DNA of 64,000 bases from Deltaproteobacteria bacterium GWB2_55_19. Its GTDB lineage: Bacteria > Desulfobacterota > GWC2-55-46. Both the position numbers and the translations under genes were made by a program. A model generated the notes under the pieces. It searched no databases, had not been told where the DNA came from, and was given only the letters and a program-made list of their open reading frames with translations. This document shows positions 8,852-17,631 of the stretch, piece by piece. The DNA lies in the NCBI GenBank assembly GCA_001797465.1, contig MGPQ01000010.1, positions 310,001 to 374,000 of the forward strand. Reading direction: 5' to 3'. Within the stretch, counting starts at the first letter, position 1. Every line of letters starts with the position of its first letter.

Positions 8852-9779
8852 CGAGGAAAATTGCATAACAAGGACCCTGGACTCCGTCCTTGATGCCTTG
8901 AAGGTGACAGAGGCGCGCTCCGGAGAGATTATTATTTGCGCCAACGCCTGTATTGACCAAACAATCGAGCGCGTGCGCCTCTGGGCCACAGGGCGCGGAC
9001 TGGGTTTCAGGCTACATGCCATCGAGGGGCCAGCGCCCGCAAAGGCCGACGGTTTCGTCACGGTCTTTGACACCAAAAAGCCCGGGAAGCCGAACGCGTG
9101 GAACGAGCTTAAGGACAGGGCAAATGGTGAGATACTCATATTCGCCGACGCCGACGTGCTTATCGAAAGAAATGCCTTTGCGCTTCTCTTGAAGGCGCTT
9201 GAGGAAAACCCCGGGGCCCTTGCGGCTGGCGCGGTGGTCTTCGCCCCGCCGGGGGTCGGCAACGCGCTTTACAGGAGAACGGCCATCAAAATGAAAGAGT
9301 TCGCAAGAAAGCCCGCGCCCTACATAAACGGCCCGCTTTACGCTATCAGGAGGGGGGCGGTGGAAAGCGTCCCTGTCGGGATAATCGGCGAGGACGCGTA
9401 TCTAAGCATGGTTGTAGGGCCAAAAAATACGCTTAAGGTGGATGGGGCCGTAGCCTGGCAGGTCCCTCCAAACACGTATGGGGATTATTTCAGGAGACGG
9501 ACAAGGGATAACCTTTCGGACATGCAGCTTAAGTCCCTTTACGGGGAGCGTTACCTGGCCTTCAGGGCGGCGACCAGCGATACAAGGAGCAAGTCGGAGA
9601 GGCTCTCCACGCTCACATGTTCTGAGCGCGTCTTCAAGAGGATAACGTTCCCGCAGATATGGTTGCTTAAGCTCCTCGATAAGATGGCTGAGAAGAAGGC
9701 CAGAGCCATGTTCAGGGCAGGGGATATAAGATGGTATACCATATCCTCCACCAAAACGGCCGCCAACGGCGATAAATAG
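8808..9779 (+). CDS. GT2 family glycosyltransferase
   Basis: This 323-residue protein opens with SVCIPAHNEENCI, has a GT-A core with the FADADVL metal-binding motif near residue 117, and a later GEDAYLS motif (the ED of the GT2 catalytic base region). No transmembrane helices are evident, so it is a soluble or peripheral enzyme of the inner membrane. It starts inside the preceding GT9 gene and ends shortly before the O-antigen ligase gene, so translational coupling is likely. Donor and acceptor sugars cannot be assigned. Confidence 0.8.
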   Translation: MRKSSSFSVCIPAHNEENCITRTLDSVLDALKVTEARSGEIIICANACIDQTIERVRLWATGRGLGFRLHAIEGPAPAKADGFVTVFDTKKPGKPNAWNELKDRANGEILIFADADVLIERNAFALLLKALEENPGALAAGAVVFAPPGVGNALYRRTAIKMKEFARKPAPYINGPLYAIRRGAVESVPVGIIGEDAYLSMVVGPKNTLKVDGAVAWQVPPNTYGDYFRRRTRDNLSDMQLKSLYGERYLAFRAATSDTRSKSERLSTLTCSERVFKRITFPQIWLLKLLDKMAEKKARAMFRAGDIRWYTISSTKTAANGDK

Positions 9780-9846
9780 AACGTAATCGATGCGCACATC
9801 CGGGGGGCGTATCCGGCGCGCGGGAAAAAGGCCGCAGAGGGCTGAG

Positions 9847-10998
9847 ATGAAGGGAACTGACAACATACTCAAATACGATATGACGTCGTTTGCGGAGAGG
9901 CTCGACCTCGCCGGGCTATTCATAATGGCCGTTGCGCTCCCGCTCTCCGAAGGCGCCAAGAACATCGGTTTCGCCGTAGCCGTGCTCGGCTTCCTACTGT
10001 CATTCCGGAGGAAGAGGGGGCTTATCATCACCGCCTTCGGGTTCGGACTCCTCGCGCTATTTCTCTCCGGCGCCCTCTCCACCATAACGGCCCTCGACCA
10101 GAGGGCGAGCGTGAAGGGGCTCTGGGACGTCTTCAGGTACGGCATGGTCTTCCTCGTGGCCGCGAACTCCGTTATCACCGAGGGCGAGGGGAGGGCGGTC
10201 ATATGGGGGCTTCTCGCCTCCCTTGCCATTGGCGGACTCTGGGGCGCGGCGGTTATGCAGTCGGCCGGGAAACCGCTTGAGATACTCTCGCTCGGCCATT
10301 CCAATCACACCGGCATATTCGTCTCTATGGCCGCGGCGGTCTCCCTCTGCCTCTTCCTCTTCGGCAGGGGCCGCTCCGAGCGTGCCCTCTTTGCGTTTGC
10401 CACGGCCTTCTTCATGATAATCCTCCTCTTTACGGCGTCGCGCGGGGCCTTCCTCGCCTTTATGGCCGCGGCCATAGCCATACTCGCCTTCAGGTACTCG
10501 TGCTCGAAGGTCAAGGCCGCGGCGCTCCTTGCCGTGCTCGTCATCTGCACGATAGGGTACTTTTATTCGCCGCTCAACGTTAAAAGCGGCGCCTATGACA
10601 GCGAGCGGTTTAAGATCTGGCGGATTTCGATGAGGTCCTTCGAGGCCCACCCTCTCTCAGGGATAGGGCTCAACAACTTTTATCTTTCCGGCAGCGAGAT
10701 GACCTTAAGCCATGCCCATAACCTCTATGTCAACACCCTCGTCCAGAACGGCGTAATCGGCGCCGCGGCGCTTGCCGCCGTGCTCGCGGGCGCCGCAACG
10801 CTCCTATGGAAGGCCCGGGGCTTAAGGTGCGCCGACCCCCTCTACGGCAGGACAGTCTGGTACGGCGCGCTCGGCGTCTACGTTATCGTCATCGTGGCCG
10901 GGCTGACGAACACCACGCTCCATCACGAACACGCGATATTCTTTACCCTCGCCATGGGGCTTCTTGCGGCCGCCAGCCGGACAAGGCGCTCCGATTGA
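9847..10998 (+). CDS. waaL: O-antigen ligase (WaaL-like)
   Basis: This polytopic protein of about 383 residues has 10-12 hydrophobic segments and a large periplasmic loop containing HPLSGIGLNNF and SHAHNLYVNTLVQNG. Together these form the Wzy_C/WaaL signature, with the conserved H...N region. WaaL moves undecaprenyl-PP-linked O-antigen onto lipid A-core at the periplasmic face. The open frame extends to an ATG at 9790, but the residues before 9847 are arginine-rich and not family-like, so the internal ATG is preferred. WaaL and Wzy polymerases are hard to tell apart by sequence; a core-gene setting favours ligase. Confidence 0.82.
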   Translation: MKGTDNILKYDMTSFAERLDLAGLFIMAVALPLSEGAKNIGFAVAVLGFLLSFRRKRGLIITAFGFGLLALFLSGALSTITALDQRASVKGLWDVFRYGMVFLVAANSVITEGEGRAVIWGLLASLAIGGLWGAAVMQSAGKPLEILSLGHSNHTGIFVSMAAAVSLCLFLFGRGRSERALFAFATAFFMIILLFTASRGAFLAFMAAAIAILAFRYSCSKVKAAALLAVLVICTIGYFYSPLNVKSGAYDSERFKIWRISMRSFEAHPLSGIGLNNFYLSGSEMTLSHAHNLYVNTLVQNGVIGAAALAAVLAGAATLLWKARGLRCADPLYGRTVWYGALGVYVIVIVAGLTNTTLHHEHAIFFTLAMGLLAAASRTRRSD

Positions 10999-11083
10999 CC
11001 AGGGGCGCCCTGATAGCGATATTCTGCGGCCCCGCTCTTCCTTCCATAAGGCGCGCCGGTGTCTTTCTTTGGACTGGCCGGAG

Positions 11084-12127
11084 ATGAAAAAGGCGCTCTT
11101 CATAAGGAGGGACAATATCGGGGACCTCGTATGCACTACCCCGGCGATAAGGGCTTTTAAGGTCGCCCACCCTGAGTGCGGCGTCTCTGTCCTCGTAAAC
11201 TCCTACAACGCCGAGGTCGTCGCCAACAACCCTGACGTGGACAAGGTATTCGTCTATGAGAAGGCGAAGCACTCGGGCGCGGCGCTATCCTCGCACTTGA
11301 AGAACCTCGCGCTCTTCATGCGCCTCCGGAGAGAGAGGTTCGATGTGGCCTTCGCTTGTAGCTATGACTATTCGCAGAGGGCGGCGAGGCTCGCCTTCCT
11401 CTCCGGCGCGCGCCTCAGGGTCGGCTACGCTACGGCAAAGGACGCCTCAGCCAGGATATTCCTCAATCGCCCGCTCCCGGCCCCGCCGGACGGCCTGCAC
11501 GAGGTCGAGGGGATAATCGGGCTCCTTGCCCCTTTCGGGGTCAAGTCCACTCCGCCGAAGATGGTATTGAACCCCCTCCCGTCCGAAAGGGAGAAGGCGC
11601 TCCTTTATCTAAAGCGGACAGGGCTTAAGAACCCCGAAGACGCCGTGATATTCCAGATAAGCTCGAGGAAGCCCGAGAACAGGTGGCCCGTCGAGAGGTA
11701 TAAAGAGCTCGCAGTCCTTATTGACGACCGCCTCAAACTCCCGGTCATACTCCTCTGGTCGCCGGGCGATTCCAGAAATAAGTTTCATCCCGGAGACGAC
11801 GAGGCGGCCGAGTGGCTCATCTCCAACATGAAGACGAGGCCTTATCCATACAGGACAGAGAGCCTCTCGGAACTTGTTGCGGTCATGAGCTTCGGGGCCG
11901 TAGCCGTCACCCCGGACGGGGGCGCTATGCACATGGCCGCGGCGCTCGGAAAGCCCATCGTCGCGGTCTGGGGCTCGACCGACCCGGCAAAGTGGGCGCC
12001 CTGGGGCGTTCGCCACCGCATACTCCAGAAGGGTTCGCTGAAGGCAAGCGACGTCACCGCGGAAGAGGCCTTCTCCGCCCTCATGTCGCTCTTGTCAGGC
12101 GCGGGGCAAAAAGGGGGATCGAAGTGA
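11084..12127 (+). CDS. GT9 heptosyltransferase family protein, cysteine cluster absent
   Basis: This 347-residue GT9 protein begins KKALFIRRDNIGDLVCTTPAI and has VTPDGGAMHMAAALG and AVWGSTDP in the C-terminal half. Unlike the other three GT9 proteins in this cluster it lacks the terminal cysteine cluster and ends shortly after HRILQKG. The upstream open frame (from 10964) overlaps the ligase gene and is not family-like, so ATG 11084 is chosen. It overlaps the next gene by 4 nt (GTGA). It is probably a core-sugar transferase with a different acceptor from its paralogues. Confidence 0.83.
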   Translation: MKKALFIRRDNIGDLVCTTPAIRAFKVAHPECGVSVLVNSYNAEVVANNPDVDKVFVYEKAKHSGAALSSHLKNLALFMRLRRERFDVAFACSYDYSQRAARLAFLSGARLRVGYATAKDASARIFLNRPLPAPPDGLHEVEGIIGLLAPFGVKSTPPKMVLNPLPSEREKALLYLKRTGLKNPEDAVIFQISSRKPENRWPVERYKELAVLIDDRLKLPVILLWSPGDSRNKFHPGDDEAAEWLISNMKTRPYPYRTESLSELVAVMSFGAVAVTPDGGAMHMAAALGKPIVAVWGSTDPAKWAPWGVRHRILQKGSLKASDVTAEEAFSALMSLLSGAGQKGGSK

Positions 12128-13248
12128 GGATCGGTCTCGTCAGGATGAGATACACGCCCTTTGGCGGGGCAGAGGTCTTCTTGAAGAGGTTCATCTCGAA
12201 GCTCCTCGATCGCGGGCATAAGATAGACGTTTTTTCGTCGTCATGGGAGGAGGAAAAGGGCGTTACGGTCCATAAGATCGACGCCGGCGGGCCCTCGTTC
12301 CTCCGTCCATTGAGGTTCGCTACGAACGTCGCGAGAGAGGTCGGAAGGGTGAGGCCGGATATCACTTTGAGCCTCGAGCGGACGTTCTCGCAGGAGATAT
12401 ACCGCGCCGGCGACGGTTGCCACAGGGAGTGGCTCATACAGAGGGGGAGGCGCTCCGGAGCGTTGAAGAGGGCGTCGCTCGCATTCAGCCCCAAGCACAA
12501 GGTCCTGCTCGCCCTCGAAGAGAGGCTTTTTAAAAGCCCTGGGCTTAAAGCCGTCGTTGCCAATTCGAACCGGGTAAAGGACGAGATTATAAGGCATTAT
12601 GGTTTGCCTGCCGAAAAGATATGTGTTATATACAACGGGATAGACGTCGCCTCCTTTGAGCCGGATGATGCCGAGAGGGTGCGTCTGCGCAAGTCATTCG
12701 GGGCCGACGAGGAGACGGTCGTCTGCCTCTTCACAGGCTCTGGTTTCGAGCGGAAGGGTCTCTCTGCGGCCATAAGGGCGCTCGCCCTCCTTAAGGACAA
12801 GGGGGACAGAAGGCTCGTCGTCATAGGAAAGGGGTCGGTCTCCCCTTATCTGGAAGAGGCCAAAAAACTCGGGGTCTCGGACAGGGTGGTGTTCATGGGG
12901 CCGGTAGAGGGGGCCTCCCGTTACTGCCTGGCAGGGGATATATTCGTCCTCCCGACGATCTACGAGCCATTCAGCAACGCGTGCCTGGAGGCCATGGCCG
13001 CGGGGCTCCCGGTAGTCACCACGCGCGCTAACGGGGCGTCCGAGATACTTATTGACGGAGAAAGCGGCGGCATAGTCGAAGACCCGGATAATCACGAAGA
13101 GGTCGCCGCCAAGATTGAGCCCTTCCTCGACAAGTCCTCAAGGCTTACAGCCGGGAGGCTCGCGAGGGCCGAGGCTCTAAAACACCCGATGGAGAGGACC
13201 GTCGGAGAATTCCTGGACCTTATCGAGGGGCTTAAGGACGCGAGATGA
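12124..13248 (+). CDS. GT4 glycosyltransferase, WaaG-like
   Basis: This 374-residue GT-B enzyme starts with IGLVRMRYTPFGGAEVF, close to the WaaG N-terminus (a YxPFGG pattern), and has the GT4 donor site in FVLPTIYEPFSNACLEAMAAG near residue 285. WaaG adds the first outer-core glucose to heptose II. The GTG at 12124 overlaps the previous stop by 4 nt, and the long open extension upstream is out-of-frame coding noise from the preceding gene. It overlaps the heptose kinase gene by 4 nt. Glucose specificity is inferred from family resemblance only. Confidence 0.84.
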   Translation: MRIGLVRMRYTPFGGAEVFLKRFISKLLDRGHKIDVFSSSWEEEKGVTVHKIDAGGPSFLRPLRFATNVAREVGRVRPDITLSLERTFSQEIYRAGDGCHREWLIQRGRRSGALKRASLAFSPKHKVLLALEERLFKSPGLKAVVANSNRVKDEIIRHYGLPAEKICVIYNGIDVASFEPDDAERVRLRKSFGADEETVVCLFTGSGFERKGLSAAIRALALLKDKGDRRLVVIGKGSVSPYLEEAKKLGVSDRVVFMGPVEGASRYCLAGDIFVLPTIYEPFSNACLEAMAAGLPVVTTRANGASEILIDGESGGIVEDPDNHEEVAAKIEPFLDKSSRLTAGRLARAEALKHPMERTVGEFLDLIEGLKDAR

Positions 13249-14249
13249 GACACCTGTTAAGTCTTAAGAGGGCGAGAACGATAATCGAGAGGTTCCGGGA
13301 GGCGCGCCTCCTCGTCATCGGCGACCTCATAATGGACCACTTTATCTGGGGCAAGGTGCGCCGGATTTCCCCGGAGGCCCCGGTCCCGGTTGTCGAGGTC
13401 ACATCCGAATCCCTCATGCTCGGCGGCTCTGCCAACGTCGTCAACAACATACACTCGCTCGGCGGGAAATCCCTTGTAACGGGCGTCGTCGGCAGGGACG
13501 ACGACGGCAGGAAGTTGATCGCCGCGCTCAAGGACAAGGGGATACCGACCGAGGGCATCATAGCCGACTCAAAGAGGCCGACGACCATAAAGACGAGGGT
13601 CATAGCCCACAACCAGCAGGTCGTCCGCTTCGACAGGGAGAAGAAGGACAGGATAGAGCCGGAATCCACCGCCAAGGTCTTCAATTACGTAAAAAAGGCG
13701 ATGAGAAACTCCGACCTCGTTATAATATCGGACTACGCCAAGGGGCTCATAACCGAGTCCCTCGTAGAGGATACGGTCGAGGCGGCAAGGAAGCTCGGCA
13801 GGCCCGTGGCAGTAGACCCGAAGGTCGAGCACTTCGATTATTACAGGGGCGTTTCCATCGTGACGCCGAATAACCTTGAGGCCTCTCTCGCCTCAGGCGT
13901 TGAGATAATTGACGACGCCTCGCTCCACAGGGCAGGAGAGGTCCTCTTCAACAAGATCGGGTGCGAAGCGCTCCTCATAACGCGCGGCGAGAACGGGATG
14001 AGCCTCTTTGAGCCCGACTCCGAGACCCACATACCTACGGTCGCGCAGGAGGTCTTTGACGTAAGCGGCGCCGGGGATACCGTCATAGGGGCGCTCGGCC
14101 TCGCGCTCGCCTCAGGGGCGTCCTATAAGGAGGCCTCGGTCATAGCGAACTTCGCGGCCGGGGTCGTCGTCGGCAAGGTCGGCACCGCGACGGTCGCGCC
14201 TGACGAGCTCGTCATGGCGATAGAGGCCGGGCTCAGGAAGTCGAGATGA
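13245..14249 (+). CDS. hldA: D-glycero-beta-D-manno-heptose-7-phosphate kinase
   Basis: This 334-residue PfkB-family kinase matches the N-terminal domain of HldE/RfaE. It has GDLIMDHFIWGKVRRISPEAPVPV, the LGGSANVVNNIHSLG substrate region and the PfkB signature DVSGAGDTVIGALGLAL with catalytic Asp near residue 272. It phosphorylates heptose-7-phosphate at C1, upstream of GmhB in ADP-heptose synthesis. The second HldE domain (adenylyltransferase) is absent, so that step must be encoded separately (hldC/rfaE2), not in this window. It overlaps the GT4 gene by 4 nt. Confidence 0.9.
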   Translation: MRHLLSLKRARTIIERFREARLLVIGDLIMDHFIWGKVRRISPEAPVPVVEVTSESLMLGGSANVVNNIHSLGGKSLVTGVVGRDDDGRKLIAALKDKGIPTEGIIADSKRPTTIKTRVIAHNQQVVRFDREKKDRIEPESTAKVFNYVKKAMRNSDLVIISDYAKGLITESLVEDTVEAARKLGRPVAVDPKVEHFDYYRGVSIVTPNNLEASLASGVEIIDDASLHRAGEVLFNKIGCEALLITRGENGMSLFEPDSETHIPTVAQEVFDVSGAGDTVIGALGLALASGASYKEASVIANFAAGVVVGKVGTATVAPDELVMAIEAGLRKSR

Positions 14250-14332
14250 TTGCGCGAGCGAGCTCGATGCCGTAAAGCCCGTAATATCCGTTTCGCGGCG
14301 GAAGCGCTTCTCTTCCAGGGGGTATTCAATAG

Positions 14333-15205
14333 ATGGCTAAATCAATGACCGGCTATGGCCGGGGGGATATCCTTATAGGCGCGGACGCCTTTGCCGTCGA
14401 GGCGAAGTCGCTGAACCACAGGTTCATCGACTTAAGCCTCCGCATGCCCGAGAGGTTCTACCAGTTCGAGGGAAAGATAAGGGACGAGGTAAAAAAGAGG
14501 TTCTCAAGGGGCGCGTTCTCGATATTTGTAAACGCGGTCTCTGCCGAGGCCCCGGCTTTGAAGCTCAACCTGCCGCTCGCGAGGGCCTATATGGACGCCG
14601 CGGAGGACGTGAAGAAGGAATTCAATCTCAAGGGCGCGCTCGATATCGAGACGCTCTTCAGGCTGAAGGACATATTCACGGTCGAGAAGAAGGATGCTGT
14701 CGCTGAAAAAGACTGGGAGAGCGTGCAGAAGGGTTTCGACGAGGCCTTTGATAAGCTCTCGGCGTGGAGGGTCGCCGAAGGCAGGGCTTTAAAGACCGAC
14801 CTCTTCGCGATGATAGACACGCTCGTTGGGCTCCTCTCCAGGATCGAGGCGCGGGCCCCGCAGGTGCTTGAGGCGTACAGGCAGAGGCTCAAGGATGAGA
14901 TGGAGAAGTTCCTGAAGGACAGGGTGGACGAGTCCCGCATACTCCTTGAAGCGGCAGTATTCGCGGACAGGACGGCCGTAAGCGAGGAGATAGTGAGGCT
15001 CAAAAGCCACCTCGATATGTTCAGGGAGTACCTGGGGGTGGTGGACGAGCCGGTCGGCAAAAGGCTCGACTTCCTCTGCCAGGAGATCGGCCGCGAGATA
15101 AACACCATCGGGTCGAAACCGAGCGACGTTCTTATTACCCAGATAGTGGTCGAGATGAAGGGCGAGGCGGAAAAGATAAGGGAGCAGGTGCAGAACATAG
15201 AGTAG
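14333..15205 (+). CDS. yicC: YicC-family endoribonuclease
   Basis: This 290-residue protein has the YicC N-terminal signature KSMTGYGRGD and EAKSLNHRFIDLSLRMP, and the C-terminal DUF1732 signature GKRLDFLCQEIGREINTIGSK followed by the VVEMKGEAEKIREQVQNIE end. YicC proteins have been reported as RNA endonucleases and stress-survival factors. The yicC-gmk-rpoZ order is widely conserved in Gram-negative bacteria. Length is normal and the start is clear. Confidence 0.93.
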   Translation: MAKSMTGYGRGDILIGADAFAVEAKSLNHRFIDLSLRMPERFYQFEGKIRDEVKKRFSRGAFSIFVNAVSAEAPALKLNLPLARAYMDAAEDVKKEFNLKGALDIETLFRLKDIFTVEKKDAVAEKDWESVQKGFDEAFDKLSAWRVAEGRALKTDLFAMIDTLVGLLSRIEARAPQVLEAYRQRLKDEMEKFLKDRVDESRILLEAAVFADRTAVSEEIVRLKSHLDMFREYLGVVDEPVGKRLDFLCQEIGREINTIGSKPSDVLITQIVVEMKGEAEKIREQVQNIE

Positions 15206-15265
15206 CGGGGCGGCGCAGGGCAGGGGCTTTCAGGTTTGATAAATCCATTACGATAACCGAAATAC

Positions 15266-15880
15266 ATGGGCGGCATACCATTCATAGTATCGGCCCCTTC
15301 CGGCGCGGGAAAGACCACCCTTTGTAAGAAGGCGGTTGATTTTTTTCCGGATCTGAGGCATTCTATCTCGTACACCACGCGCCTGCCCAGGGCCGGCGAG
15401 GTGAACGGCGTGGACTACTGGTTCATTGAGGACCGGGTCTTCGACGAGATGATAGCGAGGGGCGAGTTCCTTGAGTACGCAGGGGTCTACGGCAAGAGGT
15501 ACGGGACCTCGAAAAAAGACCTCGACCACCTCCTCTCCGAAGGCTTGAGTGTCATACTCGAGATCGACATCCAGGGTGCGGACCAGATAAGGGAGAAAAT
15601 TCCCGGCGCAGTAGGCGTATTCATACTGCCGCCTTCCATTGAGGCGTGCAGGGTGAGGCTAAGGCAACGCGGCAAGGACTCCACGGAAGAGATAGAGAAG
15701 AGGCTGAACATCGCCCTTGAAGAGGTAAAGAGGGCGCCCCTTTACGATTACATCATCATAAACGACGACCTCGAGGCGGCCTTTGAACGCTTCAAGTCAG
15801 TCGTCGCCGCGGAAAAGGCGCGGACCCCGAGGATGTTAGAGGCTGTCTCCGGCATATTCGGGGCCGCAACCGAAAAATAA
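15266..15880 (+). CDS. gmk: Guanylate kinase
   Basis: This 204-residue protein has the P-loop SAPSGAGKTTL near residue 8, the GMP-binding SYTTRLPRAGEVNGVDYWF segment, EYAGVYGKRYGTS, and ILEIDIQGADQIR. It converts GMP to GDP in purine nucleotide metabolism in the cytosol. It lies 60 nt after yicC and 28 nt before rpoZ, the conserved arrangement. Length is typical. Confidence 0.97.
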   Translation: MGGIPFIVSAPSGAGKTTLCKKAVDFFPDLRHSISYTTRLPRAGEVNGVDYWFIEDRVFDEMIARGEFLEYAGVYGKRYGTSKKDLDHLLSEGLSVILEIDIQGADQIREKIPGAVGVFILPPSIEACRVRLRQRGKDSTEEIEKRLNIALEEVKRAPLYDYIIINDDLEAAFERFKSVVAAEKARTPRMLEAVSGIFGAATEK

Positions 15881-15908
15881 GACAGGCTTAATAAAGAGGA
15901 GAATATAC

Positions 15909-16124
15909 ATGGCAAGGATAACCGTAGAGGACTGCCTTAAGAAGGTGCCGAGCCGTTTTACGCTCGTACACCTCGCCTCCCAGAGGGCGAGGACGCTCAT
16001 AAAGGGCGCGCCCTCGATAATCAAGACCGAGAACAAGTCGGTCGTTACCGCGCTTAGAGAGGTCGCGGCCGGGTTCATAACCGTTGCGGATACCGTAAAG
16101 AAAAAGGGCGACCTCTCCGAGTAG
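15909..16124 (+). CDS. rpoZ: RNA polymerase omega subunit
   Basis: This 71-residue protein has the RpoZ pattern: MARITVEDCL, then RFTLVHLASQRARTL, NKSVVTALREVAAGFI. Omega stabilises the beta' subunit of RNA polymerase. AAGAGGAG lies a few bases before the start codon. An intrinsic terminator follows the stop by about 13 nt, closing the yicC-gmk-rpoZ unit. Confidence 0.95.
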   Translation: MARITVEDCLKKVPSRFTLVHLASQRARTLIKGAPSIIKTENKSVVTALREVAAGFITVADTVKKKGDLSE

Positions 16125-16136
16125 GTCCTATGCGTA

Positions 16137-16166
16137 AATCCGCCCCTCGCGGGGCGGATTTTTTTT
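16137..16166 (+). terminator. Intrinsic terminator of yicC-gmk-rpoZ
   Basis: A 10-bp stem (AATCCGCCCC/GGGGCGGATT) with a TCGC loop at 16137-16160 runs directly into a T tract. It sits just downstream of rpoZ. Confidence 0.9.
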
Positions 16167-16212
16167 GCCCGCTACCAGCCGCTTCCCAAATCGAGAGCCG
16201 CGCCTCGGATAA

Positions 16213-17631
16213 ATGGTCTTCTCAAGTCTGATCTTCCTGTTCCTGTTCCTCCCCATGGCGCTTGTCTGCTATTACGCGGCGGGGCGTAGGCTCAGGAACG
16301 CCGTATTACTCGCCTTCAGCTGGGCCTTCTACTTCTGGGGGTCGGCCGAGGTCCTCGGCATACTCATCGTCTCCACCCTCACCGACTACCTCATAGGACT
16401 TGAGATCGACGGGGCAAAGGACAGGCGCGGCGCTAAAAGGTGGGCGGCGTTTTCCATCATTGTGAACCTCGCCTTCCTCGCGTATTTCAAGTACGCGAAC
16501 TTCTTTGTCGGAGAGCTCTCCGGCGTATTATCTTTATTCGGGGGGGGGCCGCTTCCCTGGGCAGAGGTGCTCCTGCCGACCGGCATATCCTTCTTCACCT
16601 TCCACAAGATAACCTACATCGTTGACATATACAGGGGGACGAAAAAGGCCTTCAGGTCCTTCGTCGACTTCGCCTTATACATCGCCTTTTTCCCACAGCT
16701 CATAGCAGGCCCCATCGTCCGCTTCCACGAGATAGCCGATCAGATAACCGGGAGAAGGGAGAATACCGGGGACTTCTACACCGGCGTGGTGCGGTTCCTA
16801 TGGGGGCTCGTTAAAAAGGTCCTTATAGCGGACGCCTGCGGGGAGATCGCCGACGCGGTATTCGCGCTCTCTCCCATGCACCTCGACACCAAGTCCGCGT
16901 GGCTCGGGGTATTCTCCTACGCCATGCAGATTTACTTCGACTTCTCGGCGTACGCGGACATGGCCGTCGGGCTCGGGCTCATGTTCGGGTTTAAACTCCC
17001 GGAGAACTTCAGGCGGCCTTATTCGGCCCTCTCCATTACGGACTTCTGGAGGAGGTGGCACATAACGCTCTCGAACTTCTTCCGCGACTACTTATATATT
17101 CCGCTCGGCGGGAATAAGGCGGGTACACAGAGGGCGTACTTCAACCTCCTCGTAGTCTTCACCCTCTGCGGCCTCTGGCACGGAGCGAACTGGACCTTTC
17201 TCGCGTGGGGGTTATATCACGGTGGGCTACTCATATTCGAGAGGGTGGCAGGCATAAGGAGGGTCGAGCCGGGGAGGGGTGAGGCAGTAAGGAGGGCCGC
17301 GACATTCGTCCTCGTCCTTATCGGCTGGGCACTTTTCCGCTCCGGGTCGATCGGGGAGGCGGCGCTGTTCATAAGGGCGATGTTCGTGCCCTCTAACCTG
17401 CCCGTGCCCATCGAGGTCTCGCTCGCCCTGAACGCGCGGAACGTCGTCTTACTCGCGCTCTCGTCTATCGTCCTCTTTTTGCCGAGAGAGTGGTCCGGTT
17501 ACAGGATCTTCGACGAGAGAAGACCTGCCGTTTCTCTTGCGCTTACCGTGGGGCTCTTCATACTCGCGCTCTATTCGTTCTCGTTCATCGCCGGAGGGTC
17601 TTTTAACCCGTTCATCTACTTCAGGTTCTGA
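16213..17631 (+). CDS. MBOAT O-acyltransferase, AlgI-like
   Basis: This 472-residue polytopic protein begins MVFSSLIFLFLFLPMAL, as AlgI/DltB-type proteins do. It has SFFTFHKITYIVDIYRG, IAGPIVRFHEI, the RRWHITLSNFFRDYLYIPLGGN block and LCGLWHGANWTFLAWGLYHG, which holds the catalytic His of the MBOAT family. AlgI-type proteins pass acetyl groups across the inner membrane for O-acetylation of exported polysaccharide. The next gene encodes an AlgX/AlgJ-like SGNH protein whose start overlaps this stop by 1 nt. The alginate genes proper are absent, so the target is probably another surface glycan. Confidence 0.9.
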   Translation: MVFSSLIFLFLFLPMALVCYYAAGRRLRNAVLLAFSWAFYFWGSAEVLGILIVSTLTDYLIGLEIDGAKDRRGAKRWAAFSIIVNLAFLAYFKYANFFVGELSGVLSLFGGGPLPWAEVLLPTGISFFTFHKITYIVDIYRGTKKAFRSFVDFALYIAFFPQLIAGPIVRFHEIADQITGRRENTGDFYTGVVRFLWGLVKKVLIADACGEIADAVFALSPMHLDTKSAWLGVFSYAMQIYFDFSAYADMAVGLGLMFGFKLPENFRRPYSALSITDFWRRWHITLSNFFRDYLYIPLGGNKAGTQRAYFNLLVVFTLCGLWHGANWTFLAWGLYHGGLLIFERVAGIRRVEPGRGEAVRRAATFVLVLIGWALFRSGSIGEAALFIRAMFVPSNLPVPIEVSLALNARNVVLLALSSIVLFLPREWSGYRIFDERRPAVSLALTVGLFILALYSFSFIAGGSFNPFIYFRF

